From NCBI GenBank assembly GCA_024234575.1, contig JACKOB010000006.1, forward strand, positions 248,001 through 312,000: a stretch of DNA of 64,000 bases, in the 5' to 3' direction. The notes under the pieces are model-generated. The model saw only the letters and a program-made list of their open reading frames with translations. It had not been told where the DNA came from and did no database searches. Positions within the stretch are counted from its first letter, which is position 1. Every line of letters begins with the position of its first letter. The position numbers and the translations under genes are program-made. This DNA comes from Hahellaceae bacterium. GTDB lineage: Bacteria > Pseudomonadota > Gammaproteobacteria > Pseudomonadales > Oleiphilaceae. Below are positions 59,633 through 64,000 of the stretch, one piece after another.

Positions 59633-60562
59633 ATGAGCGTTTTAGTTATTGCTGATCACGATAATGCATCTATCAAAGGCTCTACGCTTAATGTAGTTGC
59701 AGCTGCCAAGCAAATGGGTGGCGATATTGCTGTTCTCGTTGCTGGCCAGGGATGCAGTGCAGCGGCTGATGCCGCAGCTAAAATTGAGGGTGTCGCTAAG
59801 GTACTTTTGGCTGATAATGCTGCTTACGCGCATCATTTAGCGGAGAATCTTGCGGCGCTGGTAGTTGAGCTTGCTAAAGATTACACGCACGTAGTTAGTG
59901 CAGCTGGTACCACCGGTAAAGATTTTCTACCACGTGTTGCAGCATTGCTTGATGTAGCCCAGGTGTCTGAAATTATCGCAGTCCAGTCTGCTGATACATT
60001 CGTTCGTCCTATTTATGCTGGTAATGCGATTGCTACTGTGCAGTCATCTGATGCAATCAAGGTTGTTACAGTACGATCTACCGGATTTGACCCGGTTGCC
60101 GCTGAAGGTGGATCAGCTGCTGTTGAAGCAGTTGGCGCAGCGCATGATGTGGGCATCTCTTCGTTCGTAGGCGAAGAAATTGCCAAATCTGATCGTCCTG
60201 AATTAACTGCAGCGTCTATTGTTATCTCTGGTGGACGTGGCATGCAAAACGGCGACAACTTCAAAATGCTGGAAGGCATTGCTGACAAGCTGGGCGCAGC
60301 GGTTGGTGCCTCTCGTGCAGCGGTTGACGCAGGCTTTGTACCAAACGATATGCAGGTAGGGCAGACTGGTAAGATCGTTGCTCCTCAGCTGTACATCGCA
60401 GTGGGTATTTCTGGCGCGATTCAGCATTTAGCTGGTATGTCAGATAGTAAAGTGATCGTTGCGATCAACAAAGACGAAGAGGCGCCTATTTTCCAGGTTG
60501 CTGACTACGGTCTTGTTGCTGATCTCTTTGTAGCCTTGCCAGAGTTAGAAGGCAAGTTATAA
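59633..60562 (+). CDS. etfA: Electron transfer flavoprotein alpha subunit
   Basis: FAD-binding large subunit of ETF, 309 residues. The C-terminal FAD domain has the SGGRGMQNGDNFKMLEGIADKLGAAVGASRAAVDAGF region, GQTGKIVAPQLYIAVGISGAIQHLAGM and IVAINKDEEAPIFQVADYG. It accepts electrons from acyl-CoA dehydrogenases and passes them to ETF-QO. A strong terminator follows. Confidence 0.97.
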   Translation: MSVLVIADHDNASIKGSTLNVVAAAKQMGGDIAVLVAGQGCSAAADAAAKIEGVAKVLLADNAAYAHHLAENLAALVVELAKDYTHVVSAAGTTGKDFLPRVAALLDVAQVSEIIAVQSADTFVRPIYAGNAIATVQSSDAIKVVTVRSTGFDPVAAEGGSAAVEAVGAAHDVGISSFVGEEIAKSDRPELTAASIVISGGRGMQNGDNFKMLEGIADKLGAAVGASRAAVDAGFVPNDMQVGQTGKIVAPQLYIAVGISGAIQHLAGMSDSKVIVAINKDEEAPIFQVADYGLVADLFVALPELEGKL

Positions 60563-60580
60563 AGCTTTTGATATCGTAAG

Positions 60581-60607
60581 AAAAAGCCGGCGCTTGCCGG
60601 CTTTTTT
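60581..60607. terminator. Bidirectional terminator between etfA and aacS
   Basis: AAAAAGCCGGC / GCCGGCTTTTTT with a 4-base loop; A- and T-tracts on both sides fit both convergent genes. Confidence 0.92.
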
Positions 60608-60643
60608 GTGTCTCATTGTTGGCTATCGATGGGATTGCCTACG

Positions 60644-62644
60644 TTAAGAAAGCAGTTCAGGCAGATCTTTGAAGTAAGACAGTGCCTCGGGGTTGGCCAG
60701 CGCATCCTTGTTTTTAACTTCAATGCCATGCACAACATTTCTTACCGCCAGTTCAACGATTTTGCCACTGATTGTTCTAGGTATATCCACGACTTGGATG
60801 ATTTTACTGGGCACATGCCGAGGTGTTGTGTTTAGTCGTATAGTTTGTTTAATCTCTTGAATAATATCGTCGTTCAGTACTGCTCCAGGCTTCATTTTTA
60901 CAAACAAAATGACGCGGACATCCTGGTGCCACTCTTGCCCTATAGCGATAGATTCCAAGACGGATTCTACCTTCTCTACTTGCCGATAAATCTCAGCTGT
61001 ACCAATTCTAACGCCGCCAGGGTTCAGGACCGCATCAGACCGGCCGTGAATAATGACCCCTCGTTGCGATGGGATGCCTGATTGCGGGTTTGCGGAGTGC
61101 TGAATGATTTCGCCATAGTCTCCGTGGGCCCAAATATTATCGAAGGATGAAAAGTATGCGCTTTGATACTTTTCGCCTGAGCTGTCATTCCAAAAGCCGG
61201 TTGGCATAGATGGGAAAGGGGCACGACAGACAAGTTCGCCTTTGCCTTCATCAAGTGCTGCGCCATTGTCATCAAAGAAAGCGACATCCATCCCCAGACC
61301 AATGCACTGTAATTCACCTTTGTAGACAGGCAGGACACTGGCACCTAAAGCAAAACAAGAGATAATATCGGTACCGCCAGAGATGCTTGATAAGCAGACA
61401 TCTTTTTTGATTTCTCGATACACGTATTCAAAACTCTCGTGGGATAGGGGGGACCCTGTGGAAAGAATCGATTTTAATGAAGATAAGTTGTGACTGGCAG
61501 CCGGTTTTAGGTCGGCTTTTTCGCAGGCAGCAAAGTATTTGGCACTACTGCCAAAGATGTTGATGGATTCGTTGTCGATCATATCGAAAAGTGTTTGTGG
61601 CGCAGGATGAAAAGGTGATCCATCGAACAGCACCAGTGTTGCGTTGAGGGCAAGGGCGCTAACGAGCCAATTCCACATCATCCAGCCACACGTGGTGTAA
61701 TAGAATATTTTGTCGCCCCCTTTCACGTCGGCGTGTAAGGCGTGTTCTTTTAAGTGTTGTAGCAGGGTTCCGCCAATACTGTGCACAATACATTTTGGTA
61801 CGCCCGTTGTACCGGATGAATACATGATGTAAAGCGGATCATTAAAACTCATTGCCGTAAACTGCAACTTTTCACTCTTGCCTTCGATTAATTGGTAAAA
61901 GTCAGAGGTGTGCTCAGTATTTGGGGAGTGGCCGTTGGATAAAAACGGCACACAAACAATATGTTTAAGGTCTGGCAGATTGCGGGCAATGTTTTCTACT
62001 CTTTCACATGAATCTATGGTTTTACCGCCATAGTAATAACCATTGGTTGCGAAAAGTACTTTTGGTTTAATCTGGCCAAATCGATCAATGACTCCCGTAA
62101 TACCAAAGTCTGGAGAGCACGATGACCAGACAGCGCCCAGAGATGTGGTAGCCAGCATTGCGACGAGTGTTTCAATGCAGTTGGGCAAAAATCCTGCAAC
62201 ACGGTCTCCCTTAACTACCCCGAGAGCCCGTAAACTGTTGGCCATCTGTGCGGTTAGCTTACGCAGTTCTGCGTGGCTGATTTGCCTTCTTCGGCCACTT
62301 TCGTCGAGGGCAATTACCGCAGGTGTGTTGTTTTCTTTTGTCGATAACAAGTTTTCGGCAAAGTTGAGTTTTGCATCAGGAAACCACTGACAGCCTGGCA
62401 TTTTGTGAGCGTCTTTTAAAACGACCTTATTAGTCTGCGAGCCTTTGACCTGGAAAAAATCCCAAATGGCTTGCCAGAAGGCTTCTTTGTTTTCAATTGA
62501 CCACTTATGCAATGACTCGTAGTCACATGCGCCCTCACTAAACTGCAAGTTGGTACCGTGGGCAGCATTAATATGCTTGCTAAATCGAGCAATATTACTC
62601 GCAGTGATGCGACTTGATTGGGGCTTCCAAAGTGGGCTGTTCAT
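60644..62644 (-). CDS. Acetoacetyl-CoA synthetase
   Basis: ANL-superfamily ligase of 666 residues activating acetoacetate with ATP and CoA. The AMP-binding motif YSSGTTGVPKCIVHS lies mid-protein, GGTDIISCF follows, and the C-terminal lid has IPRTISGKIVELAVRN with the catalytic Lys. The acetoacetyl-CoA synthetase N-domain (ACS-type cap) is complete. It lies after the HMG-CoA lyase gene on the same strand, so it would capture the acetoacetate made from leucine. Confidence 0.94.
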   Translation of the reverse strand: MNSPLWKPQSSRITASNIARFSKHINAAHGTNLQFSEGACDYESLHKWSIENKEAFWQAIWDFFQVKGSQTNKVVLKDAHKMPGCQWFPDAKLNFAENLLSTKENNTPAVIALDESGRRRQISHAELRKLTAQMANSLRALGVVKGDRVAGFLPNCIETLVAMLATTSLGAVWSSCSPDFGITGVIDRFGQIKPKVLFATNGYYYGGKTIDSCERVENIARNLPDLKHIVCVPFLSNGHSPNTEHTSDFYQLIEGKSEKLQFTAMSFNDPLYIMYSSGTTGVPKCIVHSIGGTLLQHLKEHALHADVKGGDKIFYYTTCGWMMWNWLVSALALNATLVLFDGSPFHPAPQTLFDMIDNESINIFGSSAKYFAACEKADLKPAASHNLSSLKSILSTGSPLSHESFEYVYREIKKDVCLSSISGGTDIISCFALGASVLPVYKGELQCIGLGMDVAFFDDNGAALDEGKGELVCRAPFPSMPTGFWNDSSGEKYQSAYFSSFDNIWAHGDYGEIIQHSANPQSGIPSQRGVIIHGRSDAVLNPGGVRIGTAEIYRQVEKVESVLESIAIGQEWHQDVRVILFVKMKPGAVLNDDIIQEIKQTIRLNTTPRHVPSKIIQVVDIPRTISGKIVELAVRNVVHGIEVKNKDALANPEALSYFKDLPELLS

Positions 62645-62729
62645 GAGGGTTCCTTGATCAAAATGGTTGTTCTTTGTTATTTAGGGTTGAGGCTGCATGC
62701 TGACGCATTTATCACATATCTTCCTGCCA

Positions 62730-63635
62730 TTACTTAGCCGTTAGCGCAAAGCCAGCCTTTGAGCGATACGGAATGCCCAGAGTTTTACTGATTTGTTCGC
62801 CAATAATAGCCAGGCGATGCAGGTCTACGTCTTGATTGAGTCCCAACCCGTTAAGCATGAAAACAACATCTTCGGTAGCAAGGTTGCCACTTGCGCCTTT
62901 AGCATAAGGGCAGCCCCCCAATCCAGCGATGGACGTATCAACAGTACGGATTCCACACTCAATTGCAGCGAGTGTGTTAGCCAGCGCTTGCCCGTATGTA
63001 TCGTGAAAATGCACGGCGAGGTCTTTTATGTCGATAATCGATTGCAACGCCTGGATAATATCTTTTATCTGTTTGGGGTTACCAACACCAATGGTGTCGC
63101 CGAGAGAAAGCTCATCGCACCCCTGATCGATTAATTTCTGCGCAACTTTAACAACAGCAGAAATGTCTATTTTCCCTTCGTATGGGCAGCCAGCAATGCA
63201 AGAGATATAACCACGAACGGGCAGGCTGTGTTTTCTGGCTTCATGGATAACATCGCTAAATCTTGCAATGCTCTCATCGATTGAGCAGTTAATATTCTTC
63301 TGAGTGAAGCTTTCTGAGGCTGCTGAAAATACTGAAACCCGATTGACTCTGGCTGCCATCGCCTTTTCTAAGCCGTGCAGGTTCGGCGTGAGAGCTGAGT
63401 ACTCAACATTTTGCTTGCGGGTCAATTGGGCCAGCAAGGCATCGCTGTTGGCCATTTGTGGCACCCACTTAGGCGAAACAAAGCTTCCTGCCTCAATTCT
63501 TTGGATGCCTGCTTCGCAAAGAGACTCAATCAGTGCCCGTTTTGTTTCAACAGGTAGAATGGCAGGCTCATTTTGTAGACCATCTCTGGCACCTACCTCC
63601 ATAATCGTAACGTAATCTGATCCCTTAGTTTGCAT
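62730..63635 (-). CDS. Hydroxymethylglutaryl-CoA lyase
   Basis: Cleaves HMG-CoA to acetyl-CoA and acetoacetate, the last step of leucine degradation (LiuE in Pseudomonas), about 301 residues. EVGARDGLQNEP with the metal-binding Asp, VSPKWVPQM, HFHDTYGQALAN and the active-site Cys loop GLGGCPYAKGASGN are present. I prefer the ATG at 63635, 11 bases after AAAAGG; an ATG at 63644 or GTG at 63647 is possible but overlaps the ribosome site. Confidence 0.93.
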   Translation of the reverse strand: MQTKGSDYVTIMEVGARDGLQNEPAILPVETKRALIESLCEAGIQRIEAGSFVSPKWVPQMANSDALLAQLTRKQNVEYSALTPNLHGLEKAMAARVNRVSVFSAASESFTQKNINCSIDESIARFSDVIHEARKHSLPVRGYISCIAGCPYEGKIDISAVVKVAQKLIDQGCDELSLGDTIGVGNPKQIKDIIQALQSIIDIKDLAVHFHDTYGQALANTLAAIECGIRTVDTSIAGLGGCPYAKGASGNLATEDVVFMLNGLGLNQDVDLHRLAIIGEQISKTLGIPYRSKAGFALTAK

Positions 63636-63674
63636 AGTAGTCATCACCTTTTAAATTGACAGGGTAAAGCAGTA

Positions 63675-64000
63675 TCACGCATCAGATAACTCGATAAGCT
63701 CGAAACCTTCTTCGACCAGATCGCCAACTTTACAACGGCAGTCGACCACTAAGCCCGCCGTTGCTGCCCTAATGGAGTGCTCCATTTTCATTGCCTCCAT
63801 TACCACCAACACCTGGCCTTTTTCAACAAACTCACCTTTTTTAGCATTTAGGGCGATCACCTTTCCGTGCATGGGGGCGCACAAGCTCTTTTCACTATGG
63901 AGATCTGTGTCTGCCTTCAGTGGCTTTTTAACTCGGTATTCCCAGCAATGATTTTCGAAAAACAGGTCAATGCTATCCTCATGTCGAAACGCATTGTAAT
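63675..64000 (-). CDS. 3-methylcrotonyl-CoA carboxylase biotin subunit, C-terminal fragment
   Basis: The frame runs in from the right edge without a start and ends in the biotinyl domain: MHGKVIALNAKKGEFVEKG, then EAMKMEHSI with the biotinylated Lys. The biotin carboxylase domain lies beyond the window. Followed 28 bases later by HMG-CoA lyase, the liuD-liuE order of Pseudomonas leucine operons, so it is called MCC alpha rather than another acyl-CoA carboxylase. Confidence 0.85.
   Translation of the reverse strand, partial: YNAFRHEDSIDLFFENHCWEYRVKKPLKADTDLHSEKSLCAPMHGKVIALNAKKGEFVEKGQVLVVMEAMKMEHSIRAATAGLVVDCRCKVGDLVEEGFELIELSDA

Overview
The window is a chromosomal segment of a gammaproteobacterium, with no plasmid, phage, CRISPR, rRNA or tRNA features that I can see. 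Gene content and order (crcB-serS-cysG; purB-hflD-mnmA-nudJ-rluE-icd / cspD-clpS-clpA-infA-ate-aat-trxB; lolCD-comEC-exbBD-lpxK-ycaR-kdsB-ptp-murB; ETF dehydrogenase divergent from etfBA; HMG-CoA lyase after the 3-methylcrotonyl-CoA carboxylase alpha subunit) closely resemble blocks known from Pseudomonas. The moderate GC, the single LolC-type protein and an msbA joined to lpxK fit a marine relative (Cellvibrionales/Spongiibacteraceae-like) better than Pseudomonas itself. The taxon is an inference from remembered gene order, not from a search.

Layout. 1-2.9 kb: end of crcB, serS and cysG (plus strand). 3-12.8 kb: aroF-like DAHP synthase, a DUF1631/PilZ pair, a hybrid histidine kinase, a membrane-anchored hypothetical, a SixA-like phosphatase, a GNAT fusion and the ribosomal oxygenase RoxA. 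12.9-17.4 kb: minus-strand housekeeping block purB, hflD, mnmA, nudJ, rluE. 17.5-27 kb: icd, cspD, clpS, clpA, an intact IS1182-like element, then infA, ate, aat, trxB. The IS lies exactly in the hairpin that used to terminate clpA/infA. 27-32 kb: a MoxR ATPase, a small exported protein, a PilZ protein, lolC-lolD and a DUF2062 protein. 32-41.7 kb: an envelope block, comEC, exbB-exbD, msbA, lpxK, ycaR, kdsB, ptp, murB. 41.7-50.2 kb: an accessory-looking region with a Baeyer-Villiger-type monooxygenase, a cysteine-free sirtuin, an orphan protein joining TssB-like and TssC-like (type VI sheath) segments, a MASE2-like hybrid kinase, a 30-residue Cys/Gly-rich microprotein and a MATE exporter. 50.4-53.8 kb: circularly permuted ATP-grasp plus alpha-E proteins convergent with the proteasome-like protease Anbu. 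54-56.4 kb: cspA-type gene with a consensus promoter and long leader, carbonic anhydrase, hemH. 56.5-64 kb: ETF-quinone oxidoreductase, etfBA, acetoacetyl-CoA synthetase, HMG-CoA lyase and the end of the MCC alpha subunit.

The last block forms one functional unit: leucine is degraded through MCC and HMG-CoA lyase to acetoacetate, which AacS activates, while acyl-CoA dehydrogenase electrons pass through ETF and ETF-QO to quinone. A PsrA-like operator sits in the divergent ETF promoter region. The lolCD/exbBD/msbA/lpxK/kdsB/murB block serves envelope assembly.

The best candidates for something unusual are the orphan TssB-TssC-like fusion beside a MASE2 hybrid kinase, the CysG whose dehydrogenase/chelatase domain has lost its glycine loop and its catalytic aspartate, the Anbu locus lacking its usual transglutaminase partner, and the IS insertion in the apex of a terminator.
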